A program made the position numbers and the translations under genes. A stretch of 64,000 nt of DNA from Roseivirga sp. GTDB lineage: Bacteria; Bacteroidota; Bacteroidia; Cytophagales; Cyclobacteriaceae. Within the stretch, counting starts at the first letter, position 1; each line of letters opens with the position of its first letter. Below, one piece after another: positions 10,245-20,394 of the stretch. The notes below the pieces were generated by a model. It was not told the DNA's origin. It saw only the letters and a program-made list of their open reading frames with translations, and ran no database searches. The stretch lies in the NCBI GenBank assembly GCA_021404565.1, contig JAAWWF010000029.1:146488-210487 (forward strand), in the 5' to 3' direction.

Positions 10245-12623
10245 ATGATCCGACATTTCTTAAAAATCGCTTATCGAAATGGCAGAAAGAAAACTTTGTT
10301 TTCCGTTTTGAATATTGCCGGTCTGAGCATCGGCATTGCCTCCTTTCTGGTCATCACGCTGTATGTCTTTCAGGAGACCTCCTACGAAAAGGGGTTTGCC
10401 GATCATGAGAGAACCTATCGTCTGGAAAAGCATCTCCTCAGCATGGGCAGAGTGGCCTGGAGCGGTTCGAACCTGCAGTTTGTATTGGATGAGGTTCCTG
10501 AAATAGAAGCTCATGCGAGAATCCAGGTCAGTTATGGTATGGAAATCGTTGAGGACGAAAACTATTATGAGACTGACAAGACCATTTGGACAGACAATAA
10601 GTTCTTTGATGTCTTCGACTATAAAGTAATACTGGGTAATCCTGAAGCTCCACTTACAGGACCCGGATCGGTAGTATTGACCAGGGTAATGGCCGAAAAG
10701 GTATTTGGAAGTACAGATGTAATTGGTAAGGAGCTGAAGTTGAACAGAAGCAGAGTTTATTTAATCAGCGCAGTCATTGAGAAGCCACTGATTAAATCTC
10801 ATTTGGACTTCGATATGCTCATCCACCGTCAGAATGAAGAGGCATTCTCGCCCGGAGCATGGTATAGTGTAGGAGGATATACCTACGCAAAACTCGCTGA
10901 AGGTATGACACAGGCCTCTCTGGATGAAAAGCTTACAGAAATAGCAAAGGCAAAGATTTTTCCGGTGGTAACGGGACAGGAAGAGGGCTTGAGCTTTGAT
11001 GATTGGATAAGTCAGGAAGACCGTATTTCCTATTTTTCACAACCCATCGATGATATTCATCTGGAATCAAAGTTGAATTACGAAATTGATGCCGGTGGAG
11101 ACAAGCAGGCACTGCTGACACTCGGGTTAATAGCCCTGTTCATCTTGATTATTGCCAGTATCAATTTTATGAACCTGACCACTGCCAGATCGTCCACCCG
11201 TACCAAAGAAATCGGTATCAGAAAGGTTTTGGGAACCAGAAAGAAGGGCTTGATAATTCAGTTTCTTACCGAAACGATGCTGCTTACTGTTGTGGCCACG
11301 GTGATAGGGGCAGCATTGGCCGAAGGAACGGTTTATCTGATTAACCAGGAGTTTGGAAATGTCTTGGGGATTTCCCTGACTAAATATCCCTCCTTGCTCC
11401 TGAATGTTGGTATTGGCGTAGTTCTGCTGGGTCTGATTTCCGGGCTTTATCCCGCTTTTTATCTGTCTTCAGCCCGAATCATTCCATTGCTCAAAGGAAT
11501 GAAGCTTTCCAGGGTGCTCAACCTGAATTTAGCCAAAGGCCTTAGAAACGGACTGGTGGTGGTGCAGTTCACCCTTTCGACAGGATTAATCATCGCGTCA
11601 CTTTTTATATATAATCAGCTGATTTTCCTGCAGAACAAAGACCTGGGCTTTGATATGGAGCAGTCCATAGTCATCGGCAATGTAGATGATTTGAAGATGA
11701 ATAAGCTGGCATTTAAAAACGAAATTCTCAATATCCCCGGAGTGGAAGGAGCCTCTTTCACACAACGCGTACCAGGAGACGACTTTAATGGTACTCATTC
11801 TGTGAAGTTGGATTTCGATAGGAGTGTGGTCATGTCCACATTTGTTTCAGACCTGGACCTCTTTGAAACCCTGGGACTGGAGCTGGCTGATGGAGACTGG
11901 TTCTCTCCTGAGCTGGTGAAAACAGATTCTAATGTAGTACTGAACGAGGCTGCGGCCTTGGCCATCGGCATCGAAGATCCTGTAGGCAAACTCTTCGGTA
12001 ACTATTATCGCATTGTCGGGGTGGTAAAAGATTTTAATTACGGTTCATACAAAGAGGGAGTAGGTCCTGCCATATTTAGCTATTCGCAAGATAATGGCAA
12101 CCGCCTGGTGATAAGACTGGATACAGAACAAGCTCCTATGGAGCAAATCAAAGAGGTATGGAGCAAGTTTACTTCAGAAAGAATAGCGACACACTGGGTA
12201 CAGCAAAACTTTGAAAATCTGCTCGAAAAGGAGAATCAAATGGCCAACATTGTAGCCGTTTTCACTACACTGGCCATCCTTATCTCCTGCATTGGACTGT
12301 TTGGACTCGCGGCTTTTACCGCAGATCAGCGCTTGCATGAGTTCGGCATTCGAAAAGTATTGGGAGCTACCGTCAATGATGTTGTGAGGCATTTCAGCTT
12401 TGATTTTCTAAGGCTGATTATGATCGCTTTCCTCATTTCAATCCCTTTGTCTGTCTGGGGTGTCGATGCCTGGCTGCAGGGCTATGCCGATCGCATTTCC
12501 TTAAGGGTAGATGTTTTTATACTTGCGGGTATTCTGGCATTTGCCATTGCCTTCTTTACCATTCTTTTTCAATCAATTAAAACCGGAAGACTCAACCCTG
12601 TAGATACCATTAAGAACGAATAA
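10245..12623 (+). CDS. FtsX/MacB-type ABC transporter permease (array gene 5)
   Basis: A 792-residue permease when started at the ATG at 10245, directly after the previous stop. An in-frame GTG at 10236 would add three residues (MNN) and overlap that stop; I prefer the ATG because MIRHFLKIAYRN is the family-typical opening. Loops are KEIGIRKVLGTR and HEFGIRKVLGAT, and the ending is NPVDTIKNE. The N-terminal region (RTYRLEKHL followed by a SNLQFVLDEVPEIEAH-like stretch) links it to array genes 6 and 7, forming a subfamily of three consecutive genes. No ATPase domain. Confidence 0.9.
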   Translation: MIRHFLKIAYRNGRKKTLFSVLNIAGLSIGIASFLVITLYVFQETSYEKGFADHERTYRLEKHLLSMGRVAWSGSNLQFVLDEVPEIEAHARIQVSYGMEIVEDENYYETDKTIWTDNKFFDVFDYKVILGNPEAPLTGPGSVVLTRVMAEKVFGSTDVIGKELKLNRSRVYLISAVIEKPLIKSHLDFDMLIHRQNEEAFSPGAWYSVGGYTYAKLAEGMTQASLDEKLTEIAKAKIFPVVTGQEEGLSFDDWISQEDRISYFSQPIDDIHLESKLNYEIDAGGDKQALLTLGLIALFILIIASINFMNLTTARSSTRTKEIGIRKVLGTRKKGLIIQFLTETMLLTVVATVIGAALAEGTVYLINQEFGNVLGISLTKYPSLLLNVGIGVVLLGLISGLYPAFYLSSARIIPLLKGMKLSRVLNLNLAKGLRNGLVVVQFTLSTGLIIASLFIYNQLIFLQNKDLGFDMEQSIVIGNVDDLKMNKLAFKNEILNIPGVEGASFTQRVPGDDFNGTHSVKLDFDRSVVMSTFVSDLDLFETLGLELADGDWFSPELVKTDSNVVLNEAAALAIGIEDPVGKLFGNYYRIVGVVKDFNYGSYKEGVGPAIFSYSQDNGNRLVIRLDTEQAPMEQIKEVWSKFTSERIATHWVQQNFENLLEKENQMANIVAVFTTLAILISCIGLFGLAAFTADQRLHEFGIRKVLGATVNDVVRHFSFDFLRLIMIAFLISIPLSVWGVDAWLQGYADRISLRVDVFILAGILAFAIAFFTILFQSIKTGRLNPVDTIKNE

Positions 12624-12634
12624 CGATCAAGATC

Positions 12635-15046
12635 ATGCTTAGAAAAACTTTCATATTCGCTATCCGCAGTTTTAGAAAATCTGCCTTGATGAATTTCGTA
12701 AATATTACGAGCCTCACGCTCGGACTTTCTGTCTTTTTCCTCATTTCTCTGTTTCTGTACCAGGAGACGTCTTACGAAAAGGATTTTTCTCAGAGAGATA
12801 ACATATATCAGGTCAGTACACATTTCTATAACAATGGTGATTTGGCATGGACTCCCAATAACTTAAGACATGTGTTGAGCGAAGTTCCTTCCGTAAACAT
12901 ATTCACTGTTTTTGAACGAAGATCGACAAAGGTTTACCAGGAGAATCAGGTTTTTGAAGGAATGAAAGTACTGTTGTCAGATTCATCATTCTTTCAGGTT
13001 TTCGATTATCAACTAATATCCGGAGAGCCCACCTCGGTGCTCAACAAGCCTAATACGGTCGTGATTACAGAGAATGCTGCAATCAAAATGTTTGGAAGCA
13101 CGGATGTTGTAGGAGCAACAATTTATGTAAATAAAGACCAACCACTCATTATTAACGGTGTAAGCAAGGTTGGACATTTTAAGTCCCAACTGGACTTTGA
13201 TCTGGTAATCTCTCAACCTTATTCTTCAGGGATTAATGAAACTGGCTGGGGAAGCGTAGGTTCTTATACCTATGTGTTAGCCCACAACAACATCGAGCTG
13301 GATGATTTGAACTATCAATTGGAATCCATCAGTGAGCGATATATCTACCCACTTTTTGCAAAAAGCAACAGTAGTATATCTTCATTTGATCAATGGAAAA
13401 CGGAAGAATCCTACCTTGGTTTTTTTGCTGAACCTTTGATGAGTCTGAGGACATCTTCAGAAACATTGAATTTAATGGCGCCTCAACTCAATCGATCTCA
13501 ATTCAACACCCTGATGATAATAAGCCTGGCAGCCTTGCTCATTTCGGTAATCAATTTTATCAATATTTCCACTGCCAAAGCTTCTATTCGCATGGGTGAG
13601 GTAGCCGTAAAAAGAATATTGGGCTCCTCACGAGGCTGGCTTGTGTTACAGTTTATGATGGAGTCTTTCCTGCTCATTTTATTGTCGGCATTGCTCGCAC
13701 TCGCTTTGGTAGAAGGAATCGTCAGACTTAACCCGGTTGGCCTGGCAGGCATTGTTGGGTATTCTGTTATTCATTCAGGTGAATGGTTGCTGGCTTTGTC
13801 AACATTTTTGATCCTTTTGACTTTTATATCCGGTATTTATCCTGCCTTATACCTTTCAAGCGGAAAGTTTACCAACTTTCTTCGTCATGGCGCACTGAAA
13901 AACGGATTCAGTCTCTTCAATGCTGTTCTATTCCGAAAGGTCGCCACGGTTGTCCAGTTCGTTCTTTCAATAACACTCATTGCCGGTGTCATTACCATGT
14001 TCCAGCAATTGAATTATCTCCATGAAAAAGACCTTGGATATGAGACAGAAGGCGTTTTTGTCCTCGATAACACATATAAATTAAAGACATCGACTGAAGC
14101 ATTCAGAGACGAATTGATGAAGCAGAGCTTTGTCGAATCGGCAGCATATGCAGACCATTTTCCTAATCAACCCGATCTTGTAGTATTGGACCTGATTGTT
14201 AAATCGGAAGAGGGGATAGAAACTGCGGTAACGAGTTATCGGGCAGATCCCACCTTTTTTGAAGCCATGAGTATGAAATTCACCATGGGTGAAGCATTTC
14301 CAGAATATGTACCCAGTCCTAAAGGAAAAGAGAATACAGCCACAACTTATCCTGTCGTGATCAATGAGGCCGCGGTGAAAGCATTGCAATTGAAAGAACC
14401 TATCGGAAGTATTATAGATAATGACAGACGTATTGTTGGGGTGGTTAATGATTTTGTTTTCAGCGGCTTAAGGCAATCAATAGGTCCGGTTATGATCGGA
14501 CAAAAAAACGTGCGTCCGTATTATAAATTGGCCGTTAAAATGACTCCGGGCAATTTTGACATTGAACGTATTAATGAAGTATGGTCGGGATTTAGTGATG
14601 AAAAACTAAAATGGTACACATTGAGTAACAACTATGACAGGCTTATTAACGAAGAGAAAAGTACATTCAACTCAGTAGTAATCTTCTCAATTTTCACCAT
14701 AGCCATATCATGTCTGGGCTTATTCGGATTAGCCGTTTTCACTATGGATCAACGGGTCAAGGAGTTCGGTATCAGAAAAGTTCTTGGAGCAACAATCAGT
14801 GATATAGTACGCCTGTTTGGCCTGAATTTTCTAAAGCTTATTTTATTGGCCTTTTTGATAGCCATCCCCATTTCTATTTATGGCTTGAATTTATGGTTAA
14901 CTGACTTCTCTGATAGAATATCACTTTCACCCCAGGTATATCTAATCACCGGAGCACTTACACTCCTGATTGTTTTTTCTACCATTGCGATTCAATCCCT
15001 CAAAGCCGGCAAACTCAATCCTGTAGACACACTACGGAGCGAATAG
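12635..15046 (+). CDS. FtsX/MacB-type ABC transporter permease (array gene 6)
   Basis: An 803-residue permease closest to array gene 7. Both share the opening FAIRSFRKS, the SNL/NNL-x-HVLS motif in the first periplasmic domain, and an altered first loop (GEVAVKRILGSS here) where the rest of the array has GIRKVLG. The C-terminal loop is the standard KEFGIRKVLGAT, and it ends NPVDTLRSE. The coding sequence looks more AT-rich by eye than its neighbours, which may mean a different history. It starts 11 nt after the previous stop. No ATPase domain. Confidence 0.91.
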   Translation: MLRKTFIFAIRSFRKSALMNFVNITSLTLGLSVFFLISLFLYQETSYEKDFSQRDNIYQVSTHFYNNGDLAWTPNNLRHVLSEVPSVNIFTVFERRSTKVYQENQVFEGMKVLLSDSSFFQVFDYQLISGEPTSVLNKPNTVVITENAAIKMFGSTDVVGATIYVNKDQPLIINGVSKVGHFKSQLDFDLVISQPYSSGINETGWGSVGSYTYVLAHNNIELDDLNYQLESISERYIYPLFAKSNSSISSFDQWKTEESYLGFFAEPLMSLRTSSETLNLMAPQLNRSQFNTLMIISLAALLISVINFINISTAKASIRMGEVAVKRILGSSRGWLVLQFMMESFLLILLSALLALALVEGIVRLNPVGLAGIVGYSVIHSGEWLLALSTFLILLTFISGIYPALYLSSGKFTNFLRHGALKNGFSLFNAVLFRKVATVVQFVLSITLIAGVITMFQQLNYLHEKDLGYETEGVFVLDNTYKLKTSTEAFRDELMKQSFVESAAYADHFPNQPDLVVLDLIVKSEEGIETAVTSYRADPTFFEAMSMKFTMGEAFPEYVPSPKGKENTATTYPVVINEAAVKALQLKEPIGSIIDNDRRIVGVVNDFVFSGLRQSIGPVMIGQKNVRPYYKLAVKMTPGNFDIERINEVWSGFSDEKLKWYTLSNNYDRLINEEKSTFNSVVIFSIFTIAISCLGLFGLAVFTMDQRVKEFGIRKVLGATISDIVRLFGLNFLKLILLAFLIAIPISIYGLNLWLTDFSDRISLSPQVYLITGALTLLIVFSTIAIQSLKAGKLNPVDTLRSE

Positions 15047-15075
15047 AAACCCAAAAACCCTGGCCTCCCCCGACC

Positions 15076-17523
15076 ATGCTAAAACAACTGTTAATTTTTG
15101 CCATAAGAAGCTTTCGCAAGTCAGTAATGACCAGCGGACTGAATGTGGCAGGGCTCACGCTGGGCCTTTCAGTCTTTTTCCTCACTTCTCTTTTTGTATA
15201 TCAGGAGCAAAGCTACGAGCATGACTTCAGTAAGCGGGAGCGTACATACCAAATTGGTATCGACTTTTTCGATTTGGGTAAGATGGCGCGCACTTCTTCC
15301 AATTTATCTCATGTGCTCTCCGATATTCCCGAAGTAGCATTACATACATCTTTCTGGAACCTGGAGAAGAACAAAATCTTTATGGAGGGTAGCGATTACC
15401 AGGAGAGGAGGGTAATTAAAGCCGATTCAAATTTCCTCAGTGTTTTTGAATTCAAACTTGTATCGGGTGATGTCAATACTGTTTTAAGCCAGCCCGGTCA
15501 GGTGGTGATCAATGAGCAGGTGGCTATGGAGATATTTGGTACTACTGATGTTTTGGGTAGAGAACTCAAGATAGGTACCTACCTCTTCAACTACGAAACA
15601 GCAATCATCAAAGGAGTCAGTAAATCACCTGAATTCAAAACGCAGCTGGACTTCGACATACTGCTCTCACGAAACAGAACAGCCATACAGGCCGAGAGTT
15701 GGGCCTCCTTCGGGCCTTATGTATATGCAGTATTGAAAGACGGAGTTGATAAGGCGCAACTGGATGAAAAGCTGGTAGCTATGAACAAGCGCGTGTTATA
15801 TCCGAAATACGGTCAGGAGCGGGGTGGACAAGGCTATGAAGAGTGGCTTGCTGGTGAAGACTACATCGGTTTTTTTGCAGAATCTCTCAGGGAGCTCAGG
15901 TACGAATCCGATGCAGGGGGCTCTATGATGCCGCAGGCAGATAAAAGCCGAACCAATACCCTGATCATTGTAGGATTGGCTGCTTTGCTGATCTCCATCA
16001 TCAATTTTATCAACCTGTTTACCGCCCGGGCATCGATGCGCATGAAGGAAGTGGCGGTGAAAAGAATTATGGGTTCAGCCCGCAAATGGCTCATTGCACA
16101 GTTTATGCTGGAGGCTTTTATCCTCATTAGCCTGTCTTCCGTATTGGCACTTGCCAGTGTGGAGGCCTTTATTAACTGGCAGCCGGCCGCATTCAATGGT
16201 TTTATAGAGTATTCAGTGCTACAGTCGGGGGAGTGGATTTTGCTGGTGCTCATTTTTATAGTCGCTTTGAGCCTGCTTTCAGGTGTTTACCCTGCTCTTT
16301 ACCTGTCTAGCGGTAATGTGGTGACGATTCTGAAAAACGGCCTGTCAAAAGGAAGCTTCAGCCTTTTTAATGCCACGCTCTTGCGCAAAGGAGCCATAGT
16401 CCTTCAGTTTATCTGCTCCATTGGCCTCATTGGCTCGGTAATCACCATGTTCCTGCAAATCGATCACTTGAGAGACAGAGACCTGGGCTATGAAGCCAGT
16501 GATGTATTGGTGATTGATAACATCCATGATTTGGATAAAAATGTAGATGTTTTCAGACAGGGACTTTTGAAAATACCGGCAGTCGCATCCAGCAGTTATG
16601 CCAACAGTCTGCCGGCTGAGAGTAATCATAGGCAGGCACCTACTGAGCTGACAGACGAATCAGGCCGCGTGCATTTTGTTACCTATCTGGGAGTGGAGAG
16701 CTCATTTTTCGAAACCATGGACCTGGAAATACTCTCGGGAAAAGGTTTTGATACAGAAATAGGTCAACCACTGCTTCAGAGTGGCACTAAGAAAAGAAAT
16801 GGAGGTCAGCGGCCTGTTGTATTGAACGAGATGGCGGTGAGAACACTCGAGCTGGAAAACCCGGTCGGAACCCTGTTTAATAATATGCTTGTAGTAGGAG
16901 TGGTGGAGAACTTTATGTTCAAAGATCTCAATACCACCATAGAACCACTGATCCTTACAGAAATGTCTCCCGGTGAGGTAAGCTCTTTTTTTTACAACCC
17001 GCTGTTTGTCGAGCTTAATGTCTATTCAGCCGAAAACCGGGGAGAAGTAGAGGCCCTTTGGGCGAGTCTCACTGATCGACCTATAAAGAGCTTTCCTATG
17101 ACGGCTACATATGACCGATTGATCAAGATTGAAAGGGCATCATTCAACGCCATATTGATTTTCTCTGTTTTTGCCGTGCTTGTGTCCTGCATCGGTCTGT
17201 TTGGACTGGCGGTGTTTACCGTAGATCAGCGCCTGAAAGAATTCGGTATCCGAAAGGTGCTGGGAGCTAATGTTCAGGATATCATCAGGTTGTTTAGCTG
17301 GGATTTTATCAAGCTGGTGCTTTTGGCATTTCTGGTGGCCATGCCTATCGCCATGTATACCATCAACCTGTGGCTCGATGGCTTTGCAAGCCGGATCAAC
17401 ATATCTTATTCCATAGTGCTGATTACGGGCCTGATCGCAGGTTTTATTGCCATTGCTACAGTGCTCTTTCAATCCATAAAAGCAGGCAGATTAAACCCTG
17501 TAGATACGCTCAGAAACGAATAA
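15076..17523 (+). CDS. FtsX/MacB-type ABC transporter permease (array gene 7)
   Basis: An 815-residue permease, paralogous to array gene 6. It has the same N-terminal plan, a first FtsX loop KEVAVKRIMGSA with the same VKRI substitution, a C-terminal loop KEFGIRKVLGAN and the ending NPVDTLRNE. The 29-nt gap before it is the largest within the array but holds no terminator, so it is still probably cotranscribed. The second periplasmic domain has an extra basic stretch (LQSGTKKRNGGQRP) near residue 570. No ATPase domain. Substrate unknown. Confidence 0.91.
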   Translation: MLKQLLIFAIRSFRKSVMTSGLNVAGLTLGLSVFFLTSLFVYQEQSYEHDFSKRERTYQIGIDFFDLGKMARTSSNLSHVLSDIPEVALHTSFWNLEKNKIFMEGSDYQERRVIKADSNFLSVFEFKLVSGDVNTVLSQPGQVVINEQVAMEIFGTTDVLGRELKIGTYLFNYETAIIKGVSKSPEFKTQLDFDILLSRNRTAIQAESWASFGPYVYAVLKDGVDKAQLDEKLVAMNKRVLYPKYGQERGGQGYEEWLAGEDYIGFFAESLRELRYESDAGGSMMPQADKSRTNTLIIVGLAALLISIINFINLFTARASMRMKEVAVKRIMGSARKWLIAQFMLEAFILISLSSVLALASVEAFINWQPAAFNGFIEYSVLQSGEWILLVLIFIVALSLLSGVYPALYLSSGNVVTILKNGLSKGSFSLFNATLLRKGAIVLQFICSIGLIGSVITMFLQIDHLRDRDLGYEASDVLVIDNIHDLDKNVDVFRQGLLKIPAVASSSYANSLPAESNHRQAPTELTDESGRVHFVTYLGVESSFFETMDLEILSGKGFDTEIGQPLLQSGTKKRNGGQRPVVLNEMAVRTLELENPVGTLFNNMLVVGVVENFMFKDLNTTIEPLILTEMSPGEVSSFFYNPLFVELNVYSAENRGEVEALWASLTDRPIKSFPMTATYDRLIKIERASFNAILIFSVFAVLVSCIGLFGLAVFTVDQRLKEFGIRKVLGANVQDIIRLFSWDFIKLVLLAFLVAMPIAMYTINLWLDGFASRINISYSIVLITGLIAGFIAIATVLFQSIKAGRLNPVDTLRNE

Positions 17524-17532
17524 AAGAAAACC

Positions 17533-19902
17533 ATGTTCAGAAATCATCTTAAGGTCATATTCAGAAAGCTGAGAAAGGAGAGGCTTTATTCATTCGTTAA
17601 TATTCTAGGGTTGACAATCGGTCTGATGACCGTTTTGCTCATTGCCCTTTATGTAAAGGATGAATTCAGCTTTGATCAGTTTCATAGCGATCAGGAGGTT
17701 ACATATCGTATAACAACCGATCATCAACGCTTTGGGTATAGAGGAGCAGTTGTCAGCGACTATGTGGAGCTGATCAGCCCCGATATCCCCCAAATAATCT
17801 CCTATAGCCGAATGGGCTCGGTTGGTGGTGCCCTATCCTTAATCCAGCATAAAGAGGACAAACTGAATACAGAAGGAGTCTTTTATGTGGATGCCAACTT
17901 CTTTGAATTTTTTGACTTTCCGATGCTAAGTACAAGTCCATCCGGAGGGATTTATGGAGACTATCAGGCTATAATTAGCACTGAGCTGAAGCAGAAGTTC
18001 TTTGGAGAGAGGGAGGCAGTAGGAGCCGAAATTAAGGTCAATAAAGGTGACAAATACACGATCGTGGGGGTAACGGATAAAATCCCCAAGAATAGTACCA
18101 TACAGTTTAATCTGGTGCTTTACAAACCAGATTATTTTAAAAATGACTTTGAGCGAAACTATGGAGTAAATACCTGTATTACTTATGTTAAAACGGAGCC
18201 TGGAGCAGACATAGAAAACCTCGCAAAACTGATCAATCAGTCAAAGGAGAAGCCCAATTACAGGATGCTCCTCAAAGATGATTTATTTGGCCTCTTGCCA
18301 TTAACCGATCAAAGGTTACATGCTCCTTATGAACGAGATTTCTTTTCAAAAAACAGCATCAGTTATGTTCTGCTATTCTCTGGCATTGGTGTCATAATCT
18401 TATTTCTGGCGCTAATCAATTATGTAAATCTTGTTACGGCCCAGTCCATCAATAAAATGAAGGAAGTAGGCTTGAGAAAGGTTATAGGTGCCAGCAGAAG
18501 GCAGCTGATGTATTACCAGCTGCTGGAATCTGTGATTTTGACAACGGTCTCCTTTATCCTGGCATTTGCTCTGGCGGAAAGAGTCCTGCCGATTTTTAAT
18601 GAGCTCTTGGGCAAGGACATCGTGCTCAACTTCTTTAGCAGAGATTTTTTAGTCTGGGTATTGCTTTCAGGTATACAGCTGGGTCTGATAGCAGGTGTTT
18701 ACCCGGCTTTCTTTATTTCCCGCTATAAGGCACTTTCCCTGATCAGTAACCATACCACCGGGGTATCTGGAAAGGGATGGTTGCGAAAAGGCCTGGTGCT
18801 TTTTCAATTTGCAACTTCAGCTGTTCTCATTATTGCCCTGGTGGTAATGATGAATCAAATGAATTACCTGAAAGAAAAAGAGCTGGGTTATAATCCTGAA
18901 CTTTTGCTGAGGATACCGCTCCACAGTGAGTCTAAGCATCTCTATGCGGCATTCAAGAGCGACATGGCCACTATCAGTGGGGTGAAGTCTACCAGCCTCA
19001 ATGGCTTCAAACTTGGTAGAGGAATGGTTGCCGGTATAATGGATGCCCCTAATGAGGACGGGGAGGGGGCGAATTCGGTTGCAGAGCAAGTCGTTTTTGG
19101 AGACAAGGATTTTTTAGAAACGCTCGAAATGGATATCATCTGGACCTCCACTCAGTTTGACAAAGATAAATTTGAGCCCGGTCAGGTAATGATCAACTAT
19201 TCCTTTGCAAAAAAGATGGGCTGGACAAATGGAGCTGAAGGTAAAAAGCTCTATGGTTGGAATGATAAGGTTGGAGCAAAGGTGGTGGCAATTGTCAGTG
19301 ATTTTCATTCAAATACGCTGAAGGAGGCAATAAAACCCATGCTGATCAAGCCCTTGGGTAGTTGGGGAACCAACCAATTATTCCTGAGAATGGAAGGTGT
19401 AGAGAGTGCTCAGGTGCTCAAAGAAGCCGGAAAGGTTTATGAATCCTTCTTCGACAGACCTTTTGAGTATAATTTTTTCGATGACGAAATGGCTGCATTT
19501 TACAAGAAAGAAGCTGGGCAGTTTAAACTGTTTCAGGTATTTTCTTTCCTGGCTGTATTCATTTCACTGCTTGGCCTTTTGGCTCTAACTGTTTATATGG
19601 TAGAGCAGCGCAGAAAAGAGGTGAGTATCAGGAAGGTGCTCGGTGCTTCTCTGAAGAGCCTCATTGTCATGCTTAATAAGGAGTACACCTTATTGGTTGC
19701 CGGAGCTTTTTTGATCGCCAGTCCTCTGGCATACTATGCAATGCAAGACTGGCTGGAGAGTTTTAAGTACAGAATAGAAGTAAATCCGCTGTTGTTTTTT
19801 GCCGCTTTCGGAGCCTTTTTACTGCTTAGTTGGTCTATCACAGTGCTTCAGTCCTGGAGGGTTTCAGGAGAAAACCCTGCAGACGTGCTGAGGCAGGATT
19901 GA
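17533..19902 (+). CDS. FtsX/MacB-type ABC transporter permease (array gene 8, last)
   Basis: A 789-residue permease that ends the array. N-terminal helix INILGLTIGLMTVLLIALYV; first loop KEVGLRKVIGAS; second loop KEVSIRKVLGAS; ending NPADVLRQD. It starts 9 nt after the previous gene. The next gene is convergent, its stop only 4 nt away, and I see no hairpin terminator between them. Like the others it has no nucleotide-binding domain, and no periplasmic adaptor or outer-membrane channel gene follows. Confidence 0.92.
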   Translation: MFRNHLKVIFRKLRKERLYSFVNILGLTIGLMTVLLIALYVKDEFSFDQFHSDQEVTYRITTDHQRFGYRGAVVSDYVELISPDIPQIISYSRMGSVGGALSLIQHKEDKLNTEGVFYVDANFFEFFDFPMLSTSPSGGIYGDYQAIISTELKQKFFGEREAVGAEIKVNKGDKYTIVGVTDKIPKNSTIQFNLVLYKPDYFKNDFERNYGVNTCITYVKTEPGADIENLAKLINQSKEKPNYRMLLKDDLFGLLPLTDQRLHAPYERDFFSKNSISYVLLFSGIGVIILFLALINYVNLVTAQSINKMKEVGLRKVIGASRRQLMYYQLLESVILTTVSFILAFALAERVLPIFNELLGKDIVLNFFSRDFLVWVLLSGIQLGLIAGVYPAFFISRYKALSLISNHTTGVSGKGWLRKGLVLFQFATSAVLIIALVVMMNQMNYLKEKELGYNPELLLRIPLHSESKHLYAAFKSDMATISGVKSTSLNGFKLGRGMVAGIMDAPNEDGEGANSVAEQVVFGDKDFLETLEMDIIWTSTQFDKDKFEPGQVMINYSFAKKMGWTNGAEGKKLYGWNDKVGAKVVAIVSDFHSNTLKEAIKPMLIKPLGSWGTNQLFLRMEGVESAQVLKEAGKVYESFFDRPFEYNFFDDEMAAFYKKEAGQFKLFQVFSFLAVFISLLGLLALTVYMVEQRRKEVSIRKVLGASLKSLIVMLNKEYTLLVAGAFLIASPLAYYAMQDWLESFKYRIEVNPLLFFAAFGAFLLLSWSITVLQSWRVSGENPADVLRQD

Positions 19903-19906
19903 ACTG

Positions 19907-20368
19907 CTAAAAATCCAGGTTCAGCTCAAAGGGCTCTTCATAAATTGATTCGTACTTGACACTAACATTGACACCGAGTGATTTTCTGTGCACACTGTCA
20001 CTACGATCGAGGTGAAGAAACAAGGAGGCTCTGCCGACTGAATAAGGTGATTCTCCGTTGAAATTGGTCGAATTAATCCGCTTACCCATCATGTCCATGG
20101 CTCTTAACAAGTCGTCAATTTGATGGTGGGTTACTCCTTTGTAAGTATAGTCGACCCGGGTAATGATGGCAGGACCAACCCCTTCATTGAACATTTGCAC
20201 CTGCCAGGTACCGTCATTCCAGCTTGTAAAAAAGTAAAGATAAGGTCTCACGCTAAGCTTATTATGTTCCTGGGAAGTACGTACCTGCCATACTGATACG
20301 ACCAATGCTGAGACTGCCACGACCATTATGGAATAATGAGAAAGCTTTTCGGTTTTATTCATTGACAT
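19907..20368 (-). CDS. Small membrane-anchored protein, tandem paralogue A
   Basis: A 153-residue protein of unknown function with one membrane helix near the N-terminus (IMVVAVSALVVSVW) followed by a beta-rich domain. The motif HNKLSVRPYL after the helix and a GVGPAIITRVDYTYK-type stretch are shared with the gene just upstream on the same strand (HNKLTVRPYL, GYGPAVVESLLISYK), so the two are a tandem duplication. Such single-helix proteins with an H-N-K/R-L-x-V-R-P motif are widespread hypothetical proteins. Start may be M1 or M3. Convergent with the last permease. No function assigned. Confidence 0.75.
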   Translation of the reverse strand: MSMNKTEKLSHYSIMVVAVSALVVSVWQVRTSQEHNKLSVRPYLYFFTSWNDGTWQVQMFNEGVGPAIITRVDYTYKGVTHHQIDDLLRAMDMMGKRINSTNFNGESPYSVGRASLFLHLDRSDSVHRKSLGVNVSVKYESIYEEPFELNLDF

Positions 20369-20394
20369 GGCTGAGAATACTTAATGACGAGTTA

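Noticed and set aside
609..19902. Array as a macrolide exporter (macB)
   Set aside because: MacB fuses an ATPase to the permease; these have no ATPase domain, and no MacA-like adaptor is present, so a drug-export call is not supported.
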